Shown: piece by piece, positions 53,971-62,702 of the stretch | Position numbering within the stretch: the first letter of the stretch is position 1 | How the letters are laid out: each line of letters opens with the position of its first letter | Assembly: GCA_025355645.1 (NCBI GenBank) | Contig: JANXZG010000027.1 | Coordinates: 36,957-100,956 of the forward strand | From: Gammaproteobacteria bacterium | Lineage (GTDB): Bacteria > Pseudomonadota > Gammaproteobacteria > Steroidobacterales > Steroidobacteraceae | Direction of reading: 5' to 3' | Length of the DNA: 64,000 nucleotides | Notes under the pieces: model-generated | The model's database searches: none | Seen by the model: the letters and a program-made list of their open reading frames with translations, nothing else | What the model was told of the DNA's origin: nothing | Position numbers and translations under genes: made by a program

Positions 53971-55317
53971 ATGATGGCTGAGCCTGTCAAGGTCGCGGAG
54001 CCTGAGCCTCAAGCCGCGGGGTTCCAGTGGATGGGCGCAGGTAAATGGCTGTGGCCGCTGCTAGCGCTGTGCGCGATCGCTTTTTTCCTTGCGCTGCATT
54101 ATCTGCGGCCGGCGCCGCCGAACACCCTGACCATCGCCAGTGGTACGCCGGGAAGCCGGCTAAATCTCTCCGCCCTGCAGTACCAGAAGATCCTGAAACG
54201 CAGCGGCATCACGCTCAAGGTACTGACGACCGAAGGTTCCCTCGATAACCTGGACCGCCTGCGCTCGCCAAGCTCCGGCGTAGATATTGCCCTGGTGCAG
54301 TCCGGGATTACCCCGGCAGACGAGATTGGCGACCTGGTCTCCCTCGGCAGCGTGTTTTATATCCCTCTGACCGTTTTCTACCGCAGTCCACATCCGCTTG
54401 AGCGCCTCTCGGAGCTACGCGGCCATCGACTCTCGATCGGCCCCGAGGGCAGCGGCACGCGCGCGCTGACGCTCGCGCTGCTGAAGGCCAATGGCATCCG
54501 CGTGGGCGAACAGACGGAGCTAGAGGATCTCGATGGGCCGGACGCGCGGGCAGCGCTCCTGAGCGGCAAGGTCGAGGCGATATTCCTGACGGGAGACTCG
54601 GCGACGTCCGAAGTCATTGGTGAAATGCTGCATGCGGCGGGGGTCCGCCTTTTCGATTTCCAGCAGGCGGACGCTTACGTGGGCCGTTTCCGGTATCTGT
54701 CCAAGCTGGAAATCCCGGCGGGTGGATTTGACCTCGGGGAGAACCTGCCGCCAGCGCAGCTCAGTTTACTGGCCCCGACGATCGAACTCGTGGCCCACTC
54801 CAACCTGCATCCGGCACTATCGGATTTGTTGATCGAGGCCGCGACTGAAGTCCATGGCCACGCTGGTCTGTTCCAGAATCCCGGGGAGTTTCCCTCGCCA
54901 CGGGCCAGTGAATTCCCGGTCAGTGCCGACGCCACGCGTTTTTACAAGTCGGGGAAGAGCTTCGCCTATCGGTACCTGCCGTTCTGGCTCGCCACGCTGT
55001 TCGATCGAGCGCTGGTCGTGATGGTACCGTTGTTGCTGGTCGTGATTCCGATCATCCGTTACATTCCGGAGCTCTACAACTGGAACATCCGGCGCCGCAT
55101 CAACCGCCGTTATGGACAACTGATGGCGCTTGAGCGCAAGTCGCTCGGGGATTTTACCGCCAAGCAGCGCAAGGCGCTGCTTGAGCAGCTGGCTCGCATC
55201 GAAAAATCCGTCATTGCGCTAAAGATGCCTGGCTCGCATGCCACCCAGCTGTACGCTCTGCGCCAGCACATGCAATTCGTCCGCGATAATCTTGCTCCCT
55301 CAGCCAAGGACCCGTAA
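53971..55317 (+). CDS. TAXI-family TRAP-type solute-binding protein, membrane-anchored
   Basis: This 448-residue protein has an N-terminal membrane segment (WLWPLLALCAIAFFLALHY), a TAXI-type binding domain (NTLTIASGTPGSRLNLSAL, GPEGSGTRALTLALLKANG), a second membrane segment near residue 340 (VVMVPLLLVVIPIIRYIPELY) and a positively charged helical tail (RQHMQFVRDNL). The two-anchor layout is typical of TAXI proteins not tied to a TRAP permease; none is nearby. It may sense or deliver a solute. The DUF2306 gene starts at the very next base after the stop. Confidence 0.88.
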   Translation: MMAEPVKVAEPEPQAAGFQWMGAGKWLWPLLALCAIAFFLALHYLRPAPPNTLTIASGTPGSRLNLSALQYQKILKRSGITLKVLTTEGSLDNLDRLRSPSSGVDIALVQSGITPADEIGDLVSLGSVFYIPLTVFYRSPHPLERLSELRGHRLSIGPEGSGTRALTLALLKANGIRVGEQTELEDLDGPDARAALLSGKVEAIFLTGDSATSEVIGEMLHAAGVRLFDFQQADAYVGRFRYLSKLEIPAGGFDLGENLPPAQLSLLAPTIELVAHSNLHPALSDLLIEAATEVHGHAGLFQNPGEFPSPRASEFPVSADATRFYKSGKSFAYRYLPFWLATLFDRALVVMVPLLLVVIPIIRYIPELYNWNIRRRINRRYGQLMALERKSLGDFTAKQRKALLEQLARIEKSVIALKMPGSHATQLYALRQHMQFVRDNLAPSAKDP

Positions 55318-55971
55318 ATGTCAACGGTACCCGAATCCCGTCCACGTGTTGGCTGGTTGCGACCAAAGAACCTGCTCTTTGCCGCGGTCGTCCTGATGAT
55401 GTCCTACGTCGTGGTGCACAACGAGGGCTTTCTCATCGACGGCGCGAACGATGAATGGAAACACATCGAGTCGTTCAAATGGTGGCTGCTGTTCCATGGC
55501 AGCGCGGGCGCCTGCGCACTGCTGCTCGCCCCCTTGCAATTCTCCGACCGGTTGCGTGGCCGCTTCACGAAGCTGCATCGCGTGATCGGGCGCATCTATG
55601 TCACGGCGGTCTTCGTGCTTGCCCCGATAGGCAACTACATCCAGTACCTGGATGAGAAACTCGGCTTTTCACGCGCCTTTACGCTTGCCACGACCGTTGA
55701 CGCGCTGTTGCTGATGACGACCACCGGCTTAGCGTTTTACTTCATCCGCAAGCGCAAGTTCCAGCAGCACCGGATGTGGATGACACGAAGCTATGCCGTC
55801 GCGCTGGTGTTCTTCGAGGTCCGCCTGGTCTCAGGCGTACTCGGGCTCGATGACAGCAACGGCGCGGGCGAGACCATCATCTGGGTCTGCCTCGCGCTCG
55901 CCATTCCGATCGCCGATGTGATCCTGCAGGCCCAGGACTCGTGGCGGTCTCGCGTGCTTCCCAAGGGGTAA
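55318..55971 (+). CDS. DUF2306 family membrane protein
   Basis: This 217-residue inner-membrane protein has four or five hydrophobic segments. The family motif LHRVIGRIYVTAVFVLAPIG and QQHRMWMTRSYAVALVFFE are typical of DUF2306, a family with histidines placed like those of haem-binding membrane proteins but without proven function. It begins one base after the stop of the TAXI gene, so translation is probably coupled. It closes the three-gene operon DUF4197-TAXI-DUF2306. Confidence 0.88.
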   Translation: MSTVPESRPRVGWLRPKNLLFAAVVLMMSYVVVHNEGFLIDGANDEWKHIESFKWWLLFHGSAGACALLLAPLQFSDRLRGRFTKLHRVIGRIYVTAVFVLAPIGNYIQYLDEKLGFSRAFTLATTVDALLLMTTTGLAFYFIRKRKFQQHRMWMTRSYAVALVFFEVRLVSGVLGLDDSNGAGETIIWVCLALAIPIADVILQAQDSWRSRVLPKG

Positions 55972-56013
55972 AGAACCGGGCCTTTTCAGCGCTGGCCGCG
56001 CGGGAGCGTTTTC

Positions 56014-56484
56014 ATGAAATTTGAGCTCGAACCAATAGGCGTCGTGGACGCGATGCGCCCGCATGCAGAGGATGATTTCTGGGCCGGTGAAGAGTCCTGC
56101 ATCAAATTAGCAGAGGCCTTCAAGGCGGACGCCGTGGCCGGGCTTGACTCGTTCTCACACGTTGAGGTGCTGTTCCTGTTCCATCAGGTTAACCCGGCCG
56201 ATATCGTGTCGGGCACTCGCCATCCTCGCAACGATGTCCGCTGGCCTGCCGTGGGGATCTTTGCGCAACGCGCCCGGAACCGGCCGAACCGGCTTGGCAG
56301 CACGATTTGCAAGATCATGCGCCTGGAGGGGAACCGGCTGTACGTTTCGGAACTGGATGCGATCGACGGCACGCCCGTGCTGGATCTCAAACCGGTGATG
56401 GCCGAATTCCTGCCACGGGTACCTGTCAGGCAGCCGGCCTGGTCGCACGAACTGATGCAGCAATATTGGCTCAAGCGCGGGTGA
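56014..56484 (+). CDS. TrmO/TsaA-like SAM-dependent tRNA methyltransferase family protein
   Basis: This 156-residue beta-barrel protein of the UPF0066 family; in E. coli TrmO N6-methylates t6A37 in some tRNAs. The signature NRPNRLGSTICKIMRL and DAIDGTPVLDLKPVMAEF is complete, as is HPRNDVRWPAVGIFAQRA. It is shorter than E. coli TrmO, lacking the C-terminal extension, so the substrate may differ. It is monocistronic, 42 bases after the DUF2306 gene, and no sure promoter was seen. Confidence 0.85.
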   Translation: MKFELEPIGVVDAMRPHAEDDFWAGEESCIKLAEAFKADAVAGLDSFSHVEVLFLFHQVNPADIVSGTRHPRNDVRWPAVGIFAQRARNRPNRLGSTICKIMRLEGNRLYVSELDAIDGTPVLDLKPVMAEFLPRVPVRQPAWSHELMQQYWLKRG

Positions 56485-56814
56485 GTGCTGCATACGAGTT
56501 AAAGTCGATCGCAGCGTAACGTCCAACCCGGACAAATTGCGATTTAGCGGCGACCGCGCTGCTGAGCTCAAGGTCGAACAGGAAATGCTGGCCGCGGTGA
56601 GCGCCCATTCCCGGCATTTCAAAGATAGGCGGCTTGCGAGTTACAAGCGCTTTTACCCTTGTTTTTGAGGCTCTGCTGCTATCCGCAGGAGCGCATATAC
56701 GACATAAGATTTTGCAATGTGACCCGGTTATCACAAATTTCTGATCTGCTTTTGCACTCGCGCACTGGAGGGCTGATGCTACAGCCCTGGAGTTCAAACA
56801 AGGACGGAACGCTG
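56485..56814. other. Intergenic region upstream of the PEP-CTERM-like gene
   Basis: About 330 bases hold no supportable gene. The 56659 ORF start belongs to the downstream gene's frame but has no ribosome-binding site; ATG 56815 is better. A promoter for the downstream gene is expected here. Confidence 0.4.
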
Positions 56815-57510
56815 ATGAAAGCCAAGGTTAATACGCTGTTTGCATTGTCGCTGCTGGCTTTTGCCCCAACGGTATTTGCGCAGTACACCCTGACCCTGAC
56901 CGGTGTTGGCGATGGCGCGGTATCGAACGGCGTGTTCGTCAGCCCTTACGTTGGAACCATCCAGCAGGGTACGAGCTCGGGTCCGACGACCTACACGGGC
57001 TACATGGTTTGTGATGACTTCACGACGGAGTCCTACCTCAATACATCGTGGGCAGCGACCGAGACGGCATCCGGCGCATTGGATGGCACGGAAAAATTCA
57101 CCGGATCCGTGATGTTCCAGGGCACGAACTATACTGCGCAGCAGGCGTACAACGCGGCGTCCTGGCTCGCAACCCAGCTCGTATTGCCAGGCAACGTCAC
57201 GAACGCGGCTGCGCAGACCAACCTCTCGTTCGCCATCTGGAATATCTTCGACAGCGGCAATGCCAGTTCGAGCGCGGCGGTGGCGGCACTGGAGCAGACT
57301 GCCTTCACGACGTACGACAACACCGTGCAAAGCAGCGTATCGGTCTACACGCCGTCATCGAGCAATCCGAACGGCAAGAACCAGAGCCAGGAGTTCCTCG
57401 TCGTGAACCCGAATGCGGCGCCGGAAATTGATCCGACGTCGGCAGCGAGCGCTTTGACGCTGCTGTTGGGTGGTTTGGTAGTGATTCGCGGCCGCAAGCT
57501 GCGCGCCTAA
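56815..57510 (+). CDS. PEP-CTERM-like sorting-signal protein
   Basis: ATG 56815, preceded by AAGGAC/GGAAC, gives a 231-residue secreted protein. It has a signal peptide (TLFALSLLAFAPTVFA), a Thr/Ser/Asn-rich body with few charges, and a C-terminal motif-TM-arginine tail: APEIDPTSAASALTLLLGGL then VVIRGRKLRA. This tripartite end is the PEP-CTERM type (PExDP variant) processed by exosortase in other bacteria. No exosortase gene is in the window. CDDFTTE and WLATQLVLPG resemble other anchored exopolymer-associated proteins. A strong terminator follows. Confidence 0.85.
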   Translation: MKAKVNTLFALSLLAFAPTVFAQYTLTLTGVGDGAVSNGVFVSPYVGTIQQGTSSGPTTYTGYMVCDDFTTESYLNTSWAATETASGALDGTEKFTGSVMFQGTNYTAQQAYNAASWLATQLVLPGNVTNAAAQTNLSFAIWNIFDSGNASSSAAVAALEQTAFTTYDNTVQSSVSVYTPSSSNPNGKNQSQEFLVVNPNAAPEIDPTSAASALTLLLGGLVVIRGRKLRA

Positions 57511-57539
57511 AAATAAAGCCCGCTAGGGGGATAACGACA

Positions 57540-57561
57540 GGGCCGCGCAAGCGGCCCTTTT
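57540..57561 (+). terminator. Rho-independent terminator after the PEP-CTERM-like gene
   Basis: GGGCCGC-GCAA-GCGGCCC followed by TTTTC is a perfect seven-base stem with a GNRA-like loop and a T run, 30 bases after the stop codon: a textbook intrinsic terminator. Confidence 0.85.
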
Positions 57562-57634
57562 CTTTACTGCGGCCGTGAGCGCCGCGGCCGATACGATATA
57601 ATTTTCAGCCTCCAGTGACGGCGGGGATGAACAT

Positions 57635-60187
57635 ATGGCCAGAAGCGCTCTCTTTGCGATCCTGCGCGCGACCTCATGCGCGCTCGCCCTGGCCGCGTCG
57701 GCCAGCAATCCGGCGCTTGCCGAGCGTCGCGCGATCCTTGAGCAGATCGCCCTGCCGCATCCTTATTACTACCACGAGATGTACCTGCCGCAGCTGACCG
57801 CCGGCCCGAGCAGCGTGGCTTTCGCCCCGGACTCGCAGGATCTCGTGTACTCAATGGGAGGCTCCCTGTGGCGCCAGCGCCTCGACTCAACGACGGCGGT
57901 GCAGCTGACCGACGGGCCGGGCTACGACTACCAGCCGGACTGGTCGCCGGATGGGCGCAGTATCGTCTATGCTTCGTACAACCACGATGCGATTGAACTG
58001 CGATTGCTGGATGTCGCAAGCGGTACATCGCGCCAGTTGACCCAGGGCGGGGCAGTCAATGTCGAGCCGCGCTTTTCGCCCGACGGCACACGGATCGCCT
58101 ATGTATCGACTTCTTACAACGGGCGCTTCCACATCTTCATCGCCCCGGTTTCAGCCGCCGGCTTAGGGCCAGCCGTGAGGATCACGGGGGAGACCAAGAG
58201 CCCGCTGCGCCGCTACTACTATAGTGCGTATGACCATGAGCTCAGCCCGGTCTGGACGCGCGACGGCACATCGATCATCTACGTCTCAAACCGCGGGCAC
58301 ATTTATGGCACGGGTGGGTTCTGGCAGGCTGAGGCTCATGCGGGCAGCGAAGCCAGGGAGCTGCATTACGAGGAGACCAACTGGCGGGCGCGTCCGGATG
58401 TGTCCCCGGAGGGCACACGCCTGGTCTACGCGTCCTACCTGGGTCGCAATTTCCACCAGCTATGGCTGATGCCGGCAGCGGGCGGCGATGCATTCCCGAT
58501 TTCTTATGGAGAGTTCGATGCGGTCGGGCCGCGCTGGGCCCCGGACGGACACACCATCGCCTATATTTCGAATGCCAGCGGTGGCCTTGAGCTGATGTTG
58601 CATGAGGTCGCTGGCGGCGCCGAACGTGCCCTGCAAATCGCCGCGCGGAAATACCTCGCGCCCACAGGCTTTTTGCAGCTGACACTGAAGGATGCGGATG
58701 GCGCCCCGGGCGCCGCGCGACTATCGGTGACGGACGCACGCGGGAAGTTTTATGCGCCCGCCACCGCCTGGATCCATGGCGATGACGGATATGACCGCGC
58801 GGAGCGGAACTTCGAGGCGCATTATTTCCATGCGCGCGGCACCGTGACGCTCGAGGTGCCCGCTGGCGCGGTCAAGGTCGAGATTGTGCGCGGTTTTCGC
58901 CAGCCGCTCGAGTCGCACACCGTGACGATTGCCGCAGGCGCCACTTCCGAGCTTGCAGCGAGCGCGGCGCGGGTTTCCTCTGCGGCCGCCGGCGGCGGGC
59001 GCTGGGTCAGTGGCGATGTCCACGTGCATATGAACTATGGCGGCCTATATCGCAACGTCCCGGCGCATTTGATTGAGCAGATGGCAGCCGAGGATCTGGA
59101 CATCGTGCATGCACTGATCGTGAACAAGGAGCAGCGCTTCCCGGACATCGCCTACAGTGGCCGCGGGATCGATGCCGCCTCGACGCCAGAGCGCATCGTG
59201 ATGCATGGCCAGGAGTTTCATACCAGTTACTGGGGACACTTAGGCATCCTCGGCCTGTCGGGCACCACCTTGCTGCCAGGCTACAGCGGCTACGCGAATA
59301 CCGCGGCAGCGAGCCTTGTGCCGACCAACGCGGACGTCGCTGACCTGGCGCATGCGCGCGGCGCATTGGTGGGTTATGTGCATCCATTCGACGAGGACCC
59401 GCACCCGTTTGATGCCAAAGAATCGCTCAGCAATGAACTGCCGATCGACGTCGCCCTGGGGAAAGTCGACTACATTGAAGTCGGCGGATTCTCGGACTAT
59501 GCCGCAACGGCCGCCGTGTGGTACCGGCTTCTGAACCTAGGGTTCCGCCTGCCGGCGGCAAATGGCACGGACGCTATGACCAATTTCGCCTCGCTGCATG
59601 GCCCCGTGGGGACCGACCGCGTCTACGTGCGTGTCAGCGACGGCCCACTGTCCGTGTCCGAGTGGCTCGGCGCCTTAAAATCAGGCCGCAGCGTCGCGAC
59701 CGATGGACCACTGCTCGATTTCACGCTGGGCGGCCTGCCGATAGGGTCGGACCTCGCGCTCCCGGCAGCAAGCGCAGCCGTGCCGTTTACTGCGCACCTG
59801 TATTCAATCGTGCCGCTCGATCACCTTGAGCTCGTGTGCAATGGCAGCGTCGTGCGAAAATTAAAGCTTCAAGGTTCGCGCACCGCCACGGACTTTTCCG
59901 GCACAGTGCCGCTGCGGCAAAGCGGCTGGTGCCTGCTGCGTGCGACCAGCGACAAGGCGGAATATCCGGTTTTGGATAAATACGTATACGCGACGACGAG
60001 CCCGGTGTACGTGACCGTGGCGAGCCAGAAACCGCACTCAAGCGTGGATGCAAAGTATTTCATGGCCTGGATCGATCGGGTCACGGACGCAACGAATGCG
60101 TATCCTGACTGGAATACTGCAGGCGAAAAGGCCGCGGTGCTCGCGCAGCAAAAGTCCGGCCGCGCCGAATTCGAAAAGATGCAATAG
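57635..60187 (+). CDS. Exported TolB-like propeller / CehA-McbA family metallohydrolase
   Basis: This 850-residue protein has a signal peptide (LALAASASNPALA). Residues about 50-330 are WD40-like beta-propeller repeats of the TolB type (QPDWSPDGRSIVYASYN, EPRFSPDGTRIAYVST, DVSPEGTRLVYASYL). From about 460 a PHP-type metallohydrolase of the CehA/McbA group follows, with the metal motif SGDVHVHMNYGG (HxH), GYVHPFDED and GTDAM. The McbA/CehA proteins of known function cleave carbamates or related esters; here the target is unknown. The ribosome-binding site is GGGGA. The gene sits alone between a terminator and a spacer. Confidence 0.87.
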   Translation: MARSALFAILRATSCALALAASASNPALAERRAILEQIALPHPYYYHEMYLPQLTAGPSSVAFAPDSQDLVYSMGGSLWRQRLDSTTAVQLTDGPGYDYQPDWSPDGRSIVYASYNHDAIELRLLDVASGTSRQLTQGGAVNVEPRFSPDGTRIAYVSTSYNGRFHIFIAPVSAAGLGPAVRITGETKSPLRRYYYSAYDHELSPVWTRDGTSIIYVSNRGHIYGTGGFWQAEAHAGSEARELHYEETNWRARPDVSPEGTRLVYASYLGRNFHQLWLMPAAGGDAFPISYGEFDAVGPRWAPDGHTIAYISNASGGLELMLHEVAGGAERALQIAARKYLAPTGFLQLTLKDADGAPGAARLSVTDARGKFYAPATAWIHGDDGYDRAERNFEAHYFHARGTVTLEVPAGAVKVEIVRGFRQPLESHTVTIAAGATSELAASAARVSSAAAGGGRWVSGDVHVHMNYGGLYRNVPAHLIEQMAAEDLDIVHALIVNKEQRFPDIAYSGRGIDAASTPERIVMHGQEFHTSYWGHLGILGLSGTTLLPGYSGYANTAAASLVPTNADVADLAHARGALVGYVHPFDEDPHPFDAKESLSNELPIDVALGKVDYIEVGGFSDYAATAAVWYRLLNLGFRLPAANGTDAMTNFASLHGPVGTDRVYVRVSDGPLSVSEWLGALKSGRSVATDGPLLDFTLGGLPIGSDLALPAASAAVPFTAHLYSIVPLDHLELVCNGSVVRKLKLQGSRTATDFSGTVPLRQSGWCLLRATSDKAEYPVLDKYVYATTSPVYVTVASQKPHSSVDAKYFMAWIDRVTDATNAYPDWNTAGEKAAVLAQQKSGRAEFEKMQ

Positions 60188-60568
60188 CCCGGCTACTTCC
60201 TTACGCAGTTCCGGCGGTGTCTGCATTCCGCCAAAGTTGGCGCACGCTGGTAGGAATCGACGGCCGCAAAGCAGCCAAACAAAATCCTGGATTTAGCCGA
60301 TCAAGCGGGCTACAAAGGTTTAGCACCCTCTCGGCGATCAGCGGATCGCCGATCCTGGCGGAATTCCCCGACCGGCAACTGAGGCTATGTTAATCGCGTC
60401 TGTCGTTCCATGAATGACCGTGCGTCACTCGTCGATTGCAGCAGATTTCGCTCAACCCGCAGCCGGTCCCCCTGCCTGTCGACGCTAGGTTCCAGCGCCT
60501 CACTACACACTTGGGTACTGCGTGCGACGCGCTTTGCATATTCCCGAGCAGTCGTTGGGATGCGGCAA
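60188..60568. other. Convergent spacer with a hairpin
   Basis: About 380 bases hold no supportable gene; ORF 60410-60727 on the plus strand is antisense to the histidine kinase end. An inverted repeat TCGGCGATC-AGCG-GATCGCCGA (60331-60352) forms a nine-base stem but is not followed by a T run, so it is at most a weak terminator for the two convergent genes. Confidence 0.45.
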
Positions 60569-61915
60569 TTAACTCGAGGCCAGGGAAACCTTGACGCTGA
60601 GCCCCGGGGCGTGGTCGCCCAGAGTCAGTTCCGATTCATGCAGACGCGCGATGGCCTGCGCGAGGCTGAGCCCGAGTCCATTTCCCGGTGTGCTGCGGCT
60701 GCTTTCGATGCGATAAAAACGTTGTAGGACCTTCTCGTACATTTGCGCGGGAATGCCCGGCCCGTTGTCGGAAACGATGACCTCAAGGCGATCCCGGTTC
60801 CTCGTCGCACTAAGTTCGATCCGCGCACGGTCGGGCGAGTGCCGGATTGCATTGTCGAGAAGATTGGCGAATAGTTGCGTCAGCAACTCGCGGTCGCCCA
60901 CGACGCGCAGCGAAGTGCCCAGGTCCGTCGTCAGTGTCTGGTGCCGTTCCTCGATCGCGGATTGATAGATCTCGATCACATTGCGCAATAATTCACTCAG
61001 GTCTAGGGGCACGAAGCCCGCCTTGCGGGCACCACTTTCAATTTGCGCAATGCGCAATAGCGCTCCGAAGGTCTCGAGGATCGAATCGATGTCGTGCATG
61101 GTCTGCTCGATGACCTGCGCCACTCCCTCGCCAGAGACGTTGCGACGCTGCGCAAGTTCCAGGCGTTGCCTGAGTCGGGTCAGCGGTGTCCGCAAGTCGT
61201 GGGCGATATCGTTCGCGACCTGTCGCAGCCCCTCCATCAACGACTGGATCCGGTCCAGCATCGCATTTAGGCTTGCTGCTAAGTGATCGAACTCGTCGCC
61301 GGTGCCGCGTTCCGGGATACGGCGCTGCAGATCGCCTCCGATAATGTCACGGCTCGTCTGGCTCACCGCCTCGATGCGGCGCAGGAACGACAGGCTCATC
61401 GCCGCGCCACCCGCAAGCGACACCAGCATCGCCAGAGCGAGGCCCCATAGAAAGCCGTTGATCACGAGTTCTTCCATCTCGTGTAGCTGCACAGTGCTCA
61501 GCCCGACGAACAGGTAGCTGCCCTCACCGATCATGACGCCCCGGCCACGGATGCCGCTGAAAGGGTTCTTGCCGTGACGTGTCGAGCCCGGCCACTGCCG
61601 CACCCCCGGAACCGGGTCGATGGCCGGCAGGTTTCCTGCGAGCGGCTGACCACTCGCATCCTGGAGCAGGTAAAAATAGTCCGGCGATCGGCCAATCAAG
61701 GAGGCCACGCCCTCGCGCAAGCGCTCGGTGTTTCCGTCCGGCGCGGCCGACCGGATTTCGGCCAATTCGCCGGCGACGCTCGCATCTATCTGCCGCTCCA
61801 TGGCATGAGTCGTCGCCCAGAATACAATGCCGAACAACAGCAAGTAGCCGAGACTGGTCAGCCCGCCGTAGAGTACCGTCAGGCGAAAGCTCGAGGTCCG
61901 GAATACCCTATGCAT
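60569..61915 (-). CDS. Sensor histidine kinase, heavy-metal (CusS-like) type
   Basis: ATG 61915 (MHRVFRTSSFRLTVLYG) gives 448 residues; it overlaps the response regulator stop by eight bases. There are two membrane segments (LLLFGIVFWATTH and FLWGLALAMLVSLAGGAAM) around a periplasmic sensor loop of about 120 residues, a HAMP domain, the H-box DIAHDLRTPLTRLRQRL, N-box LFANLLDNAIRHS and G-boxes SDNGPGIP and GNGLGLSLAQAI. The layout and the downstream partner match metal-responsive kinases, but the sensor loop carries no clear metal-ligand cluster, so the signal is uncertain. Confidence 0.9.
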   Translation of the reverse strand: MHRVFRTSSFRLTVLYGGLTSLGYLLLFGIVFWATTHAMERQIDASVAGELAEIRSAAPDGNTERLREGVASLIGRSPDYFYLLQDASGQPLAGNLPAIDPVPGVRQWPGSTRHGKNPFSGIRGRGVMIGEGSYLFVGLSTVQLHEMEELVINGFLWGLALAMLVSLAGGAAMSLSFLRRIEAVSQTSRDIIGGDLQRRIPERGTGDEFDHLAASLNAMLDRIQSLMEGLRQVANDIAHDLRTPLTRLRQRLELAQRRNVSGEGVAQVIEQTMHDIDSILETFGALLRIAQIESGARKAGFVPLDLSELLRNVIEIYQSAIEERHQTLTTDLGTSLRVVGDRELLTQLFANLLDNAIRHSPDRARIELSATRNRDRLEVIVSDNGPGIPAQMYEKVLQRFYRIESSRSTPGNGLGLSLAQAIARLHESELTLGDHAPGLSVKVSLASS

Positions 61916-62585
61916 TGGCCCGCAGACAATACCCGGAGCCACGCACCGTGTGAATCAGCGCAGCACCCGAGCCGCGGTCTACTTTACTGCGCAGCCTGCT
62001 GATGTGACTCTCGACGACGTTCGTATGCGGGTCGAAATGCAAGTCCCATACTTTCTCAAGTAGCATCGTGCGGGTCACCACGGTATCTGCATGGCGCATT
62101 AGGTATTCGAGCAGGCGAAGCTCACGCGGCTGCAAATCGATGGCCTGACCCGCGCGCTTCACCGCACGCGTAAGTAGGTCCATCTCGAGGTCGGCAACGC
62201 GTAGTTTGGTTTCCTGTGTCGCTCGACGGGGCCTACGCCCGAGAGCTGCCACGCGGGCGGCGAGTTCAGAGAACGCAAACGGCTTGACGAGGTAGTCATC
62301 GGCCCCCGCATTCAGTCCGGCGACCCGGTCATCGATTCCGCCCAATGTCGTCAGGATCAGCACCGGCCACTCGATGCCACCGCCTCGCAATGTGCGAACC
62401 AATCCAATGCCATCAAGCCCCGGCAACATGCGATCAATTATCACAATATCCCATTCCTCGCCGGCGGCACGAATTAAGCCCTCCCGGCCGTCCCTAGCAA
62501 TAGCGACGTCATGTCCTGCCTCTTGTAGGCCCTGTGACACGTAGCTGGCAGTTTCGGCGTCGTCTTCGACTACCAGGATTTTCAC
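61908..62585 (-). CDS. OmpR-family response regulator
   Basis: This 225-residue regulator has a receiver domain with phospho-acceptor Asp in IVIIDRMLPGLDG, the acidic pair VEDDAE and the lysine LVKPFAF. It is followed by a winged-helix DNA-binding domain (LQPRELRLLEYLMRHADTVVTRTMLLEKVWDLHFDPHTN, ending HTVRGSGYCLRANA). It is first in the operon with the kinase and divergent from a TolC-family gene, which it probably controls. Close relatives of the CusR/CopR type answer copper, silver, zinc or cobalt. Confidence 0.92.
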   Translation of the reverse strand: MKILVVEDDAETASYVSQGLQEAGHDVAIARDGREGLIRAAGEEWDIVIIDRMLPGLDGIGLVRTLRGGGIEWPVLILTTLGGIDDRVAGLNAGADDYLVKPFAFSELAARVAALGRRPRRATQETKLRVADLEMDLLTRAVKRAGQAIDLQPRELRLLEYLMRHADTVVTRTMLLEKVWDLHFDPHTNVVESHISRLRSKVDRGSGAALIHTVRGSGYCLRANA

Positions 62586-62702
62586 GGCTTCTCCTGTTTA
62601 TAGCACCCGCTTTTATAGGCAACCGCGTGCCTGATCAAGTTGTCGATCGGTAATGTTTTCGCAACCATGCTCCAAGCTTGCACGAGCTAGAGTTGTCCGG
62701 CA
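62586..62702. promoter_or_regulatory. Divergent control region of the two-component system and TolC-type gene
   Basis: These 117 bases should hold the promoters and the regulator binding site(s). I did not find an obvious long inverted repeat of the CusR/CopR type; short imperfect repeats exist around ACCATGCTCC-AAGC-TTGCACGAGCT. Assignment is positional. Confidence 0.35.
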
